This document shows, piece by piece, positions 52,657 through 61,279 of a stretch of DNA of 64,000 nt. Each line of letters begins with the position of its first letter. Position 1 is the first letter of the stretch. Both the position numbers and the translations under genes were made by a program. Source of the DNA: Bacteroides sp. (GTDB lineage Bacteria > Bacteroidota > Bacteroidia > Bacteroidales > Bacteroidaceae); NCBI RefSeq assembly GCF_030151085.1, contig NZ_JASLER010000090.1:1-64000 (forward strand), read 5' to 3'. The notes under the pieces were generated by a model, which was not told the DNA's origin, made no database searches, and saw nothing but the letters and a program-made list of their open reading frames with translations.

Positions 52657-55305
52657 CTACAACCATCTTGTAAATCTTTTCATGTACCATTGTTTCACGA
52701 ATTGCGTCAACACGCAGTAAGCAAGCAGAATACCGACTAACCAAGGGAAATAACTGAGTGGCAACGGTTCCAATCCAATTGAACGCCCGAAAGCAGTAAA
52801 CGGAATAGCTATGCCTATACCCATGATAAGGAAAGTCAAACCCATCACAGGCCAAGTGGCACGACTCTGGATAAACGGAATTTTACGGGTGCGGATCATG
52901 TGCACAATCAATGTTTGCGACAGTAATCCTTCCACAAACCATCCCGTCTGAAACAAGGTTTGGTGTTCCGGACTATTACAGCTAAACACATACCACATCA
53001 CCAAATAAGTAACAATATCGAAGATGGAGCTGATGGGTCCAATATAAATCATGAACCGGCTTAAATCGGAAGCATCCCAAACACGAGGCTTCTTCAGATA
53101 TTCCGGGTCCATACGGTCGAAAGGTATCGTGGTTTGTGACACATCGTACAGCAGATTCTGAATCAACAGATGAATAGGCAGCATCGGCAAAAAAGGCAAG
53201 AACGCACTGGCCGCTATCACACTGAACATATTCCCAAAATTGGAACTCGCTGTCATCTTGATGTATTTGGTAATATTTCCAAATGTTTTCCGTCCTTCGA
53301 TCACACCATCTTCCAGTACCATAAGATCTTTTTCGAGCAAGATGATGTCAGCACTTTCCTTGGCAATGTCAACAGCCGAATCGACTGAAATGCCGATATC
53401 GGACTGACGCAAAGCGGATGCATCATTAATGCCATCGCCGAGAAAACCGACCGTATTGCCCTGTCCCTGCAATACTTGTATGATACGCGTCTTCTGTAAA
53501 GGTGTCAGTTTGGAGAACAGGGTGGTACGGTTTACCAAAGGTATCAACTCTTCATCAGTCATACGTTCTATTTCCGACCCTGTCAATGAAGAGGCTGCAT
53601 TGATACCTACCTGGCGGGCAATTGTCTTAACAATGGCATCGTTATCGCCCGAAAGAATCTTCACCTCCACCCCATTCTCGTGTAACTGCTTGATAGCCTG
53701 CGAAGCCGATGGTTTGGGAGGATCAAGAAAAGCAAGATAGCCTATTAATACCATCTCTTTTTCATCGCCTACCTCGAAATCATGATCTTTATCAATAAAA
53801 CTTTTCTGGGCAATGGCCAATACACGCATGCCTTCGCGATTCATTTCTTCACTGATGGCTGTAGCTTGTATACGCAATTCGTCTGTCAAAAGGTGAACTT
53901 CACCGTTAAACTCGGCAAACGAACAAATAGCGAGCACTTCTTCTACGGCTCCTTTGGTGATAATCTGCTTTTTAGACTGCTTATCTTCCACCACAACAGA
54001 CATTCTGCGGCGGGAAAAATCAAAAGGTATTTCGTCTACTTTGAAATAATCGTCCTTCAGATGCTCCAGTTGCAGTTCGCGTACATGAGACAGGATGGCT
54101 TTGTCCATCAGATTCTTCAATCCTGTCTGGAAGTAGCTGTTGTAAAAGGCATGACGCAGTATGCGCTTGCCCGAATCGGAAGTTCCATCGGCATTGATAT
54201 ACTTTTCGAGAACAATATTGTCACAGGTTATAGTTCCCGTCTTATCGGTACAGAGAATATTCATTGCTCCGAAGTTCTGAATGGCATTCAAGTTCTTGAC
54301 AATCGTTTTCTTCTTCGACATGGCCACCGCTCCTTTCGAGAGATTGGCTGTAACAATCATAGGAAGCATTTCGGGAGTCAAACCAACGGCCACCGATACA
54401 GCAAAGATAAATGCTTCGAACCAGTCTCCTTTAGTAAATCCATTCACCAGAAAGACAAACGGTACCATGACCAACATGAAGCGAATCAGTAGGAAACTGA
54501 CTTTACTGATACCTTTGTCAAAAGCGGTGGTAGCCCTTACACCAGTAATACTCCGTGCTATTGTGCCTAAATAAGTGTAACCACCCGTTGCAAATACTAT
54601 ACCCAAAGCCGAACCGCTGATTACAGTTGAACCCATAAAGCAGATATTATCCAGTTCGACTACACTACCTTTGCGATTCAGCTTATCGTGTATCTCGGGG
54701 TATTTTTCAATAGGTTCGGATTCTCCGGTTAGGGACGATTGGCTGATAAACAGATCTTTGGATTCGATGATACGTATATCGGCAGGAATCATATCACCGG
54801 CAGCTATGTAGACAATATCGCCCGGAACCAGTTCGCGGATATCTATTTCTTCTTGCTGCCCCACCCGCTTGACGCTACAGGTGTTCTTTACCATTTTCAT
54901 AAGCGAATCGGTGGCTTCACCTGCTTTCCATTCTTGCCAGAATCTTAGTATGGAACTGAATATGACCATGGAGGCAATAATAATGACACCCGTCCATTCC
55001 TTCTCGCCCGGGTCGGCCATTCCCACGTCAATAACCAGCGATATGATGGCTAGAGCTGTCAGCACTCCGATAAATGGATTGATAAAAGCCTTAATAAAAA
55101 GAAGTATAGGACGCTTCTTTTGTTCGTGAACAACTTCATTTAATCCATACTGCTCCCTCCTGCTCTTTACATCTTCGGGTAATAAGCCGCAAGCTGTAGT
55201 CTGAAAATAAGAATAAACGGATTCTTTAGTTTGTGTTGCAGCCAGAAATACCTTTTCAGCATTAAAAAGATAATGGGCATTCGTTTTTTTCTTCTTCCAC
55301 ATCAT
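52657..55305 (-). CDS. mgtA: Magnesium-translocating P-type ATPase
   Basis: 882 residues. Features: LTGESEPIEKYPE (actuator TGES), the phosphorylation motif ILCTDKTGTIT, FLGDGINDASALRQSDIGISVDSAVDIAKESADIILLEKDL (hinge with GDGIND), and ten membrane helices. These are the MgtA/MgtB features of type IIIB ATPases, importing Mg2+. The start MMWKKKK is preceded by an AAAGGAGGA ribosome binding site, unusually strong for this DNA. A two-component system follows upstream on the same strand and may control it. Confidence 0.93.
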   Translation of the reverse strand: MMWKKKKTNAHYLFNAEKVFLAATQTKESVYSYFQTTACGLLPEDVKSRREQYGLNEVVHEQKKRPILLFIKAFINPFIGVLTALAIISLVIDVGMADPGEKEWTGVIIIASMVIFSSILRFWQEWKAGEATDSLMKMVKNTCSVKRVGQQEEIDIRELVPGDIVYIAAGDMIPADIRIIESKDLFISQSSLTGESEPIEKYPEIHDKLNRKGSVVELDNICFMGSTVISGSALGIVFATGGYTYLGTIARSITGVRATTAFDKGISKVSFLLIRFMLVMVPFVFLVNGFTKGDWFEAFIFAVSVAVGLTPEMLPMIVTANLSKGAVAMSKKKTIVKNLNAIQNFGAMNILCTDKTGTITCDNIVLEKYINADGTSDSGKRILRHAFYNSYFQTGLKNLMDKAILSHVRELQLEHLKDDYFKVDEIPFDFSRRRMSVVVEDKQSKKQIITKGAVEEVLAICSFAEFNGEVHLLTDELRIQATAISEEMNREGMRVLAIAQKSFIDKDHDFEVGDEKEMVLIGYLAFLDPPKPSASQAIKQLHENGVEVKILSGDNDAIVKTIARQVGINAASSLTGSEIERMTDEELIPLVNRTTLFSKLTPLQKTRIIQVLQGQGNTVGFLGDGINDASALRQSDIGISVDSAVDIAKESADIILLEKDLMVLEDGVIEGRKTFGNITKYIKMTASSNFGNMFSVIAASAFLPFLPMLPIHLLIQNLLYDVSQTTIPFDRMDPEYLKKPRVWDASDLSRFMIYIGPISSIFDIVTYLVMWYVFSCNSPEHQTLFQTGWFVEGLLSQTLIVHMIRTRKIPFIQSRATWPVMGLTFLIMGIGIAIPFTAFGRSIGLEPLPLSYFPWLVGILLAYCVLTQFVKQWYMKRFTRWL

Positions 55306-55377
55306 TGTCTCCTCCTTTCTTTTGCGAACATACGTTCACATTCTAATAGTTAGTACTCTCTTTACCTTTAAGCGCTG

Positions 55378-55385
55378 CAAAGGTA
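55378..55385 (-). promoter_or_regulatory. -7 element of mgtA
   Basis: TACCTTTG on the minus strand, giving a leader of about 65 bases with a short inverted repeat (GTGAAC...GTTCGC). The leader is too short for a known Mg2+ riboswitch. Confidence 0.6.
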
Positions 55386-55449
55386 GGAGGTGTCCTCCGG
55401 AAAGAACGTTAGAGAATTATTAGAGTAATATTAGAAAAGGATTAGAAAT

Positions 55450-55508
55450 AATGATTAATGTTTAATGGGCTGCGCATTACGGCAACATAACATTAAACAT
55501 TAATCATT
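55450..55508. terminator. Long inverted repeat after the sensor kinase gene
   Basis: AATGATTAATGTTTAATG (55450-55467) and CATTAAACATTAATCATT (55491-55508) are a perfect 18-bp inverted repeat with a 23-base loop, starting 3 bases after the kinase stop codon. It is AT-rich, so it may be a repeat element used as a terminator. Confidence 0.6.
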
Positions 55509-55510
55509 GA

Positions 55511-56878
55511 TCACACATGTGGCAGCTTTACTATAAATATGGTTCCTTCACCCGGATGGGAATAAACTTCTATCATCCCCCGGTGCAGGGATATTATCTT
55601 CTGAGTCAGTGTCATGCCAATGCCATATCCTTGTACAGACTGCTTATTCGCACCTCGGTAGAAAGGTTCGAAAAGCCGCTTCTTGTCTTCTTCGGTCATA
55701 CCTATTCCGGTATCAGAGAAGCGAAGTACAGACATATCTTGCCAATAGGATATATGAATTTGCGAAAAATGATTATCGGAATATTTGCAGTTATTCTCTA
55801 TGAGATTTACAAAAGAAGTTATCAACAGGTAAGTATTGCCCGATACGGTAAGCACAGAATCGTCATCAGCTTCCTGTTCAAAAATCAAATCAACTTTATA
55901 GTTCGGATTGGCACGGAGAACTACCTCACGGGCATCGAGGAGCAACTCATCCAAACGGACTTCGTCCATCTTGATTTGTTCGGGCAGATAATCGGCTTTC
56001 ATCAGATTCAACAATCCTTCAATCAGCTTCACAATGCGATGGGCATCTTGTAGTACGTTGCGAATAGCTTCCTCGTACCGCTGCGGAGTACGTTCCTTTA
56101 GCAGAATAAGTTCCAACTCGGCAGTCAAGGCAGCCATTGGCGTGCGCAGTTCGTGGGACACATTGCTGACAAACATCTTTTGGGAAGAAAAAGCTTTCTC
56201 CAGTCTGTCCAACAGTGCATTGAAGGCAATGCTGAGTTCGCCCAGTTCGTCTGTTTCATTCTCTACCGGAAGGCGTTTGTCTATCCGGGAGGCAGTGATC
56301 TCCTCTGCCTTCTTCACGATAGATGCCACCGGAGCCAACGAACTACGGGCAAGCAGATAGCCGACTATAACCAATACACTCAGAACAATCAGTGACAAGG
56401 CGAACAAGACTTCTTTCAATGCCGCCTGTGCCATATATCCATGTCCATCATAGGCAGCGGCTGTAACTACATAGTCTTTGCCTTGGAAAGTGTATACCAT
56501 ACCAATGCCCTGATAATCGTTGATGTAGAATTCGATGGCCTTTTTCGTCCTGATTTTATCTATCATTTCTTTGTTTTCCTTTATGATATCACTCTGCAAA
56601 GCGTCATGATAGAGCATATCGAACCGGGGAGTATAGACCGCCACTTCTACTTCGTCGATAAAGTTGCGATTATTCCAGTAAATGGATTGCATAGTCTTGG
56701 CATCCACCTGGTTATTGAGAAACAGATGGGCTTTGGTAATCGCCTCTTTGCGCAGTGTACGAAAGAAGGTATCGCTACGGGTATGCTCACTAAAGCAGTA
56801 TACCGCCAACATGGAGAGTAAAAACAATACAGCAGTCACCGCTGTATAGCGTATAGTCAGTTTGGTGCGAATCTTCAT
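55511..56878 (-). CDS. Membrane sensor histidine kinase
   Basis: 455 residues. Membrane helices at about 11-30 and 155-178 enclose a periplasmic sensor; HAMP at about 178-232; HisKA with VSNVSHELRTPMAAL (His242); HATPase with NLIENNCKYS, FSDTGIGM and YGIGMTL. It overlaps the response regulator gene by 4 bases. The stimulus is unknown; proximity to mgtA allows a divalent-cation role, as inference only. Confidence 0.93.
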   Translation of the reverse strand: MKIRTKLTIRYTAVTAVLFLLSMLAVYCFSEHTRSDTFFRTLRKEAITKAHLFLNNQVDAKTMQSIYWNNRNFIDEVEVAVYTPRFDMLYHDALQSDIIKENKEMIDKIRTKKAIEFYINDYQGIGMVYTFQGKDYVVTAAAYDGHGYMAQAALKEVLFALSLIVLSVLVIVGYLLARSSLAPVASIVKKAEEITASRIDKRLPVENETDELGELSIAFNALLDRLEKAFSSQKMFVSNVSHELRTPMAALTAELELILLKERTPQRYEEAIRNVLQDAHRIVKLIEGLLNLMKADYLPEQIKMDEVRLDELLLDAREVVLRANPNYKVDLIFEQEADDDSVLTVSGNTYLLITSFVNLIENNCKYSDNHFSQIHISYWQDMSVLRFSDTGIGMTEEDKKRLFEPFYRGANKQSVQGYGIGMTLTQKIISLHRGMIEVYSHPGEGTIFIVKLPHV

Positions 56879-57561
56879 GGCTTATCTGTCAGCATGAACC
56901 CCATGCCAGTCTTGGTATGAATCAGCTTCGTTTCGAAATCTTTATCTATCTTCTTTCGTAAATAGTTGATGTAGACATCAATAAAATTAGTACCGGTATC
57001 GAAATGTGTGTTCCATACTTTATCGGCAATTTCGATACGATTCAGCACTCTTTCTGCATTTTCAACCATATAGACCAGCAGATTGTATTCTTTAGGAGAA
57101 AGCTTGATGGCTTGACCGCTACGCCATACGCTCTTTGAATTCAAATCAATCTCCAAATCGGCATAAGTGAGCTTTTCCGGTTGTTGGCGAACAATTTCCT
57201 GACTACGTTTCAGCAATACGCTGATGCGGGCATTCAGTTCTCTGAAGTCAAACGGTTTCACCATATAGTCATCGGCTCCGGCATCGAATCCTTCGAGTTT
57301 ATCGTCAGTAGTACCCAGGGCTGTAAGCATCAGAATGGGAACACCGGGATTAATTTTCCGTATCTCCTTGCTCATTTCAAAGCCATTCAGTTTGGGGAGG
57401 ATGACATCTGAAATGACTAAATCAAAATGATGGGACTTAAATAAACGCAAGCCCAATAAGCCATCGAATGCCACCTCTGCCTGATAACCGATTTCTTCCA
57501 GCCCCATCTTGATAAGGTTGGCTACTCTTTGCTCGTCTTCTACTACTAATATCTGATACAT
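56875..57561 (-). CDS. Response regulator, OmpR/PhoB family
   Basis: 228 residues. Receiver domain (1-118) with acidic pair ED at 8-9, phospho-acceptor Asp52 in VISDVILP, conserved Thr/Ala in MLTALGTTDDK and Lys in YMVKPFDF. The C-terminal winged helix (about 128-226) ends RKKIDKDFETKLIHTKTGMGFML. It pairs with the kinase that follows, translation coupled by overlap. Confidence 0.94.
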   Translation of the reverse strand: MYQILVVEDEQRVANLIKMGLEEIGYQAEVAFDGLLGLRLFKSHHFDLVISDVILPKLNGFEMSKEIRKINPGVPILMLTALGTTDDKLEGFDAGADDYMVKPFDFRELNARISVLLKRSQEIVRQQPEKLTYADLEIDLNSKSVWRSGQAIKLSPKEYNLLVYMVENAERVLNRIEIADKVWNTHFDTGTNFIDVYINYLRKKIDKDFETKLIHTKTGMGFMLTDKP

Positions 57562-57682
57562 AACGCCTTGGATTACAAATTGATTTGCGGAACCTAAATA
57601 TTCAACTCAACAAATGTATGAAAAAAAGATGCCCGCACAAAAAAGAATCATGAAATTCTATTGCAAGAAGTCCATAAAACAG

Positions 57683-57721
57683 GAGGCTGAACCTTGAGAA
57701 GAATCTTCAAAGTTCAGCCTC
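57683..57721 (-). terminator. Terminator after the oxaloacetate-decarboxylase-like gene
   Basis: GAGGCTGAAC (57683-57692) and GTTCAGCCTC (57712-57721) pair perfectly, the stem extending inward with a TTGA/TCAA pair. On the minus strand it is followed by CTGTTTT. Confidence 0.8.
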
Positions 57722-57746
57722 TTTCCTATTTTTATAAAGAGGATTA

Positions 57747-59522
57747 TCAGAAGATGTCGCAGCGTTGAATATAGGCTATTACTTCTCCTTTATTAACGTT
57801 AGTTCCTTGCTGAGCACAGATTTCAACTACCCGACCTGTAAATCCGGTCAACACCTTATCGTATTCTCCCCACGGAGTGGACAAGTAGCAGAACACTTCG
57901 TCGTGCAGATACCTGCGTCCTATAAAAGGTGCAACTGAAGGACCTTCAACAGATACTTCCCAAAGTACTTGCCCCTTGGCAGGAGCAATGATCGGATCGG
58001 CCTTGGCACGCTTCAGTTTTTTGATCTCTTCATCCGAATAACCACCCTTTACCATAGCCGCATCTTTGGCCCGTTGAAGCTCTTCTTCGAAACGCTGCTT
58101 GGCAACGCCCGATTTATAATCACGATACTGGCGGTCGTGCATAGCCAGTTCGAAAAGTTCTTCATCATCCTCTCCATAATCCCAACCGTTATCATCCATT
58201 TCCTTACGGAATGTATCCAATGCATCGGGATAATTCAACTGCGGGTCGGTATCGACAAACTCATATCCTTTGGATTTAGCCAACTCTACGATCTCCGGTG
58301 CAAGTGTTCCGGGCAGACGTCCGCTCTTACCGAGAATCATGTCCCAGGTATGGTTATCGATCATGGTCCAACGCTCCTCACCTTTCACCAGTTGCATGAC
58401 GTTCATCAACGCTACGTTCTTGACGTACTGGCTGAAAGGAGTTACCAAAGGAGGATATCCCAGTTTAGGCCATACATACTCTACTTCGTCGAAAAGCATC
58501 ACAAGCAAATCGTCAATGCTGAGTTCGGGCTCGTTCTTTCCTCGCAATATCATATTGATGCCGGAGTGAACACCTTTCAAGTCGGCCATCATGGAGCCCA
58601 TCATACCACCTGGAAGACCGCACTTCAGCAGAAGTGAAGACATGTGCTTGTTGGTAGGATCAATGAAATAGCCCAGGAAGTCGTCAATAAATTCCTGCGT
58701 CATGGCACGGGCTTTCATATAAGCCTTCATATTGATATCGGGTACTTGGAAACCTTTGTCTCTCAACATGGCTTGCACAGAGATTACGTCCGGATGGACT
58801 TTACCCCAAGACAGAGGTTCCATAGCCACATCTATGATATCGGCACCATTCTCGCAGACTTCGAGGATAGAAGCCATGGAAAGTCCGGGACCGCTATGTC
58901 CGTGATATTGTATCAGCACTTCGGGGTGCTTCTCTTTAATAGCCTTGACTAATTCGCCCAACATTCCCGGACGACCAATACCTGCCATATCTTTCAAACA
59001 GATTTCGGGTGCTCCGGCTTCTATCAGTTTCTCGGCAATGCGGGTGTAATATTCCACCGTATGAACAGGAGAATAGGTAATACACAGCGTTGCCTGAGGA
59101 ATCATACCTGCTTCGAGGGCATACTTGATGGAAGGAATAATATTTCGCGTCTCATTCAGTCCGCAGAATATACGGGTGATATCAACACCTTGCGCATGCT
59201 TTACTTTATACATCAACCGACGGACATCGGCAGGAACGGGGAACATACGCAACGCATTCAAACCACGATCCAGCATGTGCGTCTGAATACCCGCTTCATT
59301 GAAAGGTTTAGTAAAGGCTCGAACGGCTTTATTGGGGTTCTCGCCGTACAACAGGTTCACTTGTTCAAATGCACCTCCATTCGTTTCTACCCGAGCAAAA
59401 CAGCCCATTTCAATAATCAGCGGAGCAATACGTTCTAACTGGTCTACTCTAGGCTGATACTTACCGGAAGACTGCCACATGTCCCGGTATACAAGACTGA
59501 ATTTAATTTCCTTTTTCATCAT
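57747..59522 (-). CDS. Oxaloacetate decarboxylase alpha / pyruvate carboxylase B-like protein lacking the biotin lysine
   Basis: 591 residues. The carboxyltransferase TIM barrel is complete: SLVYRDMWQSSGKYQ near the start, ETNGGAFEQV, the LKDMAGIG lysine motif and the metal ligand YHGHSGPG. A PYC_OADA-type conserved domain follows. The C-terminal biotinyl-like domain has the two half motifs (IAPAKGQVLWEVSV; FTGRVVEICAQQGTNVNKGEVIAYI), but where EAMKM should stand it reads LSTPWGEY, so the biotin-accepting Lys is absent. Either a separate carrier is used or the domain is structural. Its own promoter lies upstream (59568-59600). Confidence 0.82.
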   Translation of the reverse strand: MMKKEIKFSLVYRDMWQSSGKYQPRVDQLERIAPLIIEMGCFARVETNGGAFEQVNLLYGENPNKAVRAFTKPFNEAGIQTHMLDRGLNALRMFPVPADVRRLMYKVKHAQGVDITRIFCGLNETRNIIPSIKYALEAGMIPQATLCITYSPVHTVEYYTRIAEKLIEAGAPEICLKDMAGIGRPGMLGELVKAIKEKHPEVLIQYHGHSGPGLSMASILEVCENGADIIDVAMEPLSWGKVHPDVISVQAMLRDKGFQVPDINMKAYMKARAMTQEFIDDFLGYFIDPTNKHMSSLLLKCGLPGGMMGSMMADLKGVHSGINMILRGKNEPELSIDDLLVMLFDEVEYVWPKLGYPPLVTPFSQYVKNVALMNVMQLVKGEERWTMIDNHTWDMILGKSGRLPGTLAPEIVELAKSKGYEFVDTDPQLNYPDALDTFRKEMDDNGWDYGEDDEELFELAMHDRQYRDYKSGVAKQRFEEELQRAKDAAMVKGGYSDEEIKKLKRAKADPIIAPAKGQVLWEVSVEGPSVAPFIGRRYLHDEVFCYLSTPWGEYDKVLTGFTGRVVEICAQQGTNVNKGEVIAYIQRCDIF

Positions 59523-59567
59523 AGTCAGTAATAAGTGATTCTTTCATTTCGGTTAACTTAACATATA

Positions 59568-59600
59568 CAAATATAAAGGATTATTCTGACATATAGTCAA
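59568..59600 (-). promoter_or_regulatory. Promoter of the oxaloacetate-decarboxylase-like gene
   Basis: TATATTTG on the minus strand at 59575-59568 with TTG at 59600-59598, 22 bases further out. Confidence 0.6.
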
Positions 59601-59714
59601 GAACAATCCTTAAATATTTAGCACTAAAGATATGTTTTATATCATATTGATAATTAAAACAATATTTTATACTTAGTGTTTAATACTATGTAGCATTATA
59701 ATGTAATACATTAA

Positions 59715-60221
59715 TTATAATACGAAATCTCTCAATTCTTCTTGCAATTTTTGTCGAGTAAAGAAGATGCGACTTTTTACGGTTCCGAGAGGTAAATCAA
59801 GGCGTTCGGCAATTTCGCGGTATTTAAAACCTGAAACATGCATGGAAAAAGGAACTTTATAATCACGTGGTAGAGAATTAACAATACGGTGCATCTCTTT
59901 TAAATCGTATGCACCTTCGGTAGTTGCCAGACCGGAATCTTGGGGCATACTCAAATGATATAAGTTATCAGTTTGGTCAACAAAAGTTTGTTCGCGAACT
60001 ATTTTACGATAATTATTAATAAAGATATTGCGCATAATGGTATACATCCAACCCTTGAAATTAGTATCGGGTTCATATTTATCTTCATTATCTAAAGCCT
60101 TTAGAGACGTTTCCTGCAACAAATCATTCGCTTCTTCGCGGTCGGCGGTCAACTTGTATGCAAATCGAAGCAGTTCTTCTTGCACTGCAAGCAAATCTTT
60201 TCTAAAACTGTAAGTATTCAT
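59715..60221 (-). CDS. ECF-family RNA polymerase sigma factor (no adjacent anti-sigma gene)
   Basis: 168 residues. Region 2: DREEANDLLQETSLKALDNEDKYEPDTNFKGWMYTIMRNIFINNYRK. Region 4: LPRDYKVPFSMHVSGFKYREIAERLDLPLGTVKSRIFFTRQKL. It is a stand-alone gene, without an anti-sigma factor on either side; the upstream region carries several TGATAG half-sites, so control may be at transcription. Confidence 0.93.
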   Translation of the reverse strand: MNTYSFRKDLLAVQEELLRFAYKLTADREEANDLLQETSLKALDNEDKYEPDTNFKGWMYTIMRNIFINNYRKIVREQTFVDQTDNLYHLSMPQDSGLATTEGAYDLKEMHRIVNSLPRDYKVPFSMHVSGFKYREIAERLDLPLGTVKSRIFFTRQKLQEELRDFVL

Positions 60222-60269
60222 ACTTGTCTCGTTTTTTAATAGTTAATAATGGTTTAGGTTTCTCGGTTG

Positions 60270-60277
60270 CAAGTATA
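60270..60277 (-). promoter_or_regulatory. Probable -7 element of the stand-alone sigma gene
   Basis: TATACTTG on the minus strand, one mismatch from TAnnTTTG, about 50 bases before the start codon. Confidence 0.45.
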
Positions 60278-60289
60278 AGGAAGATTTCA

Positions 60290-60366
60290 CTATCAGGGGG
60301 ACGGATTACGGTTTTTCTTGAGGGCAAAAACTATCATTTGATAGATTTCCCCCCTCATATTGATAG
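60290..60366. promoter_or_regulatory. Cluster of CTATCA/TGATAG half-sites upstream of the sigma gene
   Basis: CTATCA at 60290-60295 and 60331-60336; TGATAG at 60339-60344 and 60361-60366. The middle two form the palindrome CTATCATTTGATAG; the outer arms AAAAACTATCA and TGATAGTTTTT are a perfect 11-bp inverted repeat. The cluster lies just upstream of the -7 element. The 350-bp gap between the sigma gene and the TRIC gene contains this and the array described next. Confidence 0.5.
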
Positions 60367-60463
60367 TTTTTAGGTCTTATTTTTAAATAAAAGCGATCTT
60401 TTTCTAATAATATGTGAATTAGATGAAAACACTTAATTTAAATAATTCGGTAAAATTTAAACG

Positions 60464-60502
60464 AAAATCCCAAGCATTTGTTATTAAAATGCTTGGGATT
60501 TT
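60464..60502 (-). terminator. Strong hairpin after the TRIC-type gene
   Basis: AAAATCCCAAGCATTT (60464-60479) and AAATGCTTGGGATTTT (60487-60502) pair perfectly over 16 bp with a 7-base loop. On the minus strand it is followed by CGTTTAAATTTT, fitting a terminator of the TRIC-type transcript. Confidence 0.8.
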
Positions 60503-60576
60503 CAGTTATGATGCCCGGAATATTCGTTTGAAATGCCAGGGGGTTCTATTTGAAATGACTGAGGTTTACCATCAGG
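60467..60576. repeat. Array of exact 22-bp-period units (array 2)
   Basis: ATG-led units start at 60489, 60511, 60533 and 60555, exactly 22 bases apart. Units two and three read ATGCCCGGAATATTCGTTTG and ATGCCAGGGGGTTCTATTTG, each followed by AA. A fifth unit (60467) is the inverted partner of the 60489 unit and together they make the hairpin. The last unit runs into the 3' end of the TRIC-type gene. An 84-codon plus-strand frame across it is not credible as a gene. Confidence 0.6.
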
Positions 60577-61198
60577 ACGATGATTCATCCTCATGCCCGG
60601 CAAGTATGGGTAGACAGATATTGTATTTTACTGCCAAAATGCGCACAACAAACACGGATGCACCGCCGATAGTCTGACATAAGAATGATTCCAGTCCTAT
60701 AAAATCGCAAAACCAATAGACTGTTCCACCTACCACACACGCCATGGCATAAATCTCTTTTCGGAAGATCAACGGAATTTCATTGATAAGAACGTCACGG
60801 ATTACACCACCCGCGGCGCCGGTAATACTACCCATAATGATAGCTACCCAAAACGGATACCCCAGGGCAATGCTCTTACCCACACCAACCACCGTAAATA
60901 GCGCTAAACCGATACTATCGAAAATAAAGAACGTATTATTTAAATGAATAAGATACTTGCCGAAGAGGATAACCCAAAGCAGAGCAAGCCCGGTACAAAT
61001 AAGGTAAATAGGATCGGTCATCCAGCCGGGAGTAACATCCAGCAGCACATCACGTATCGTACCGCCACCTATAGCTACCACAAAACCTACGACATAGGCT
61101 CCAAACCAATCGAACCGTTTTGCCGAAGCCAAACGTATACCGCTGATAGCGAACGCAAACGTACCAATGAAATCGAGTATCTGAACAAATGTTGGCAT
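60572..61198 (-). CDS. TRIC-type cation channel family protein (UPF0126, YadS-like)
   Basis: 208 residues, seven hydrophobic segments in two internal repeats. Each repeat carries the GG-x2-RD motif: VAIGGGTIRDVLLD (about 42-55) and GAAGGVIRDVLIN (about 127-139). Bacterial homologues are trimeric channels for K+ or other cations; specificity is not known. The short intergenic gap with the WecB-like gene (81 bases) holds back-to-back promoter elements. Confidence 0.9.
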   Translation of the reverse strand: MPTFVQILDFIGTFAFAISGIRLASAKRFDWFGAYVVGFVVAIGGGTIRDVLLDVTPGWMTDPIYLICTGLALLWVILFGKYLIHLNNTFFIFDSIGLALFTVVGVGKSIALGYPFWVAIIMGSITGAAGGVIRDVLINEIPLIFRKEIYAMACVVGGTVYWFCDFIGLESFLCQTIGGASVFVVRILAVKYNICLPILAGHEDESSS

Positions 61199-61248
61199 AT
61201 CTAAGTTAATTTATTGGCAAAGTAACAAATAATTTCCTTAAGAAAACG

Positions 61249-61256
61249 TATTTTTG
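61249..61256 (+). promoter_or_regulatory. -7 element of the WecB-like gene
   Basis: TATTTTTG matches TAnnTTTG, 23 bases before the start codon. A weaker minus-strand element (TTACTTTG, 61225-61218) faces the other way for the TRIC-type gene. Confidence 0.55.
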
Positions 61257-61279
61257 TCTCATCTTTTAAACCGTCAACA

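Noticed and set aside
55306..55377. Mg2+ riboswitch in the mgtA leader
   Set aside because: The leader from the predicted start site is only about 65 bases and shows only a 6-bp inverted repeat; no known Mg2+ sensor RNA pattern is visible.
60423..60677. 84-codon plus-strand frame near the TRIC-type gene
   Set aside because: It crosses a strong hairpin and the 22-bp array and then overlaps a conserved gene on the other strand.
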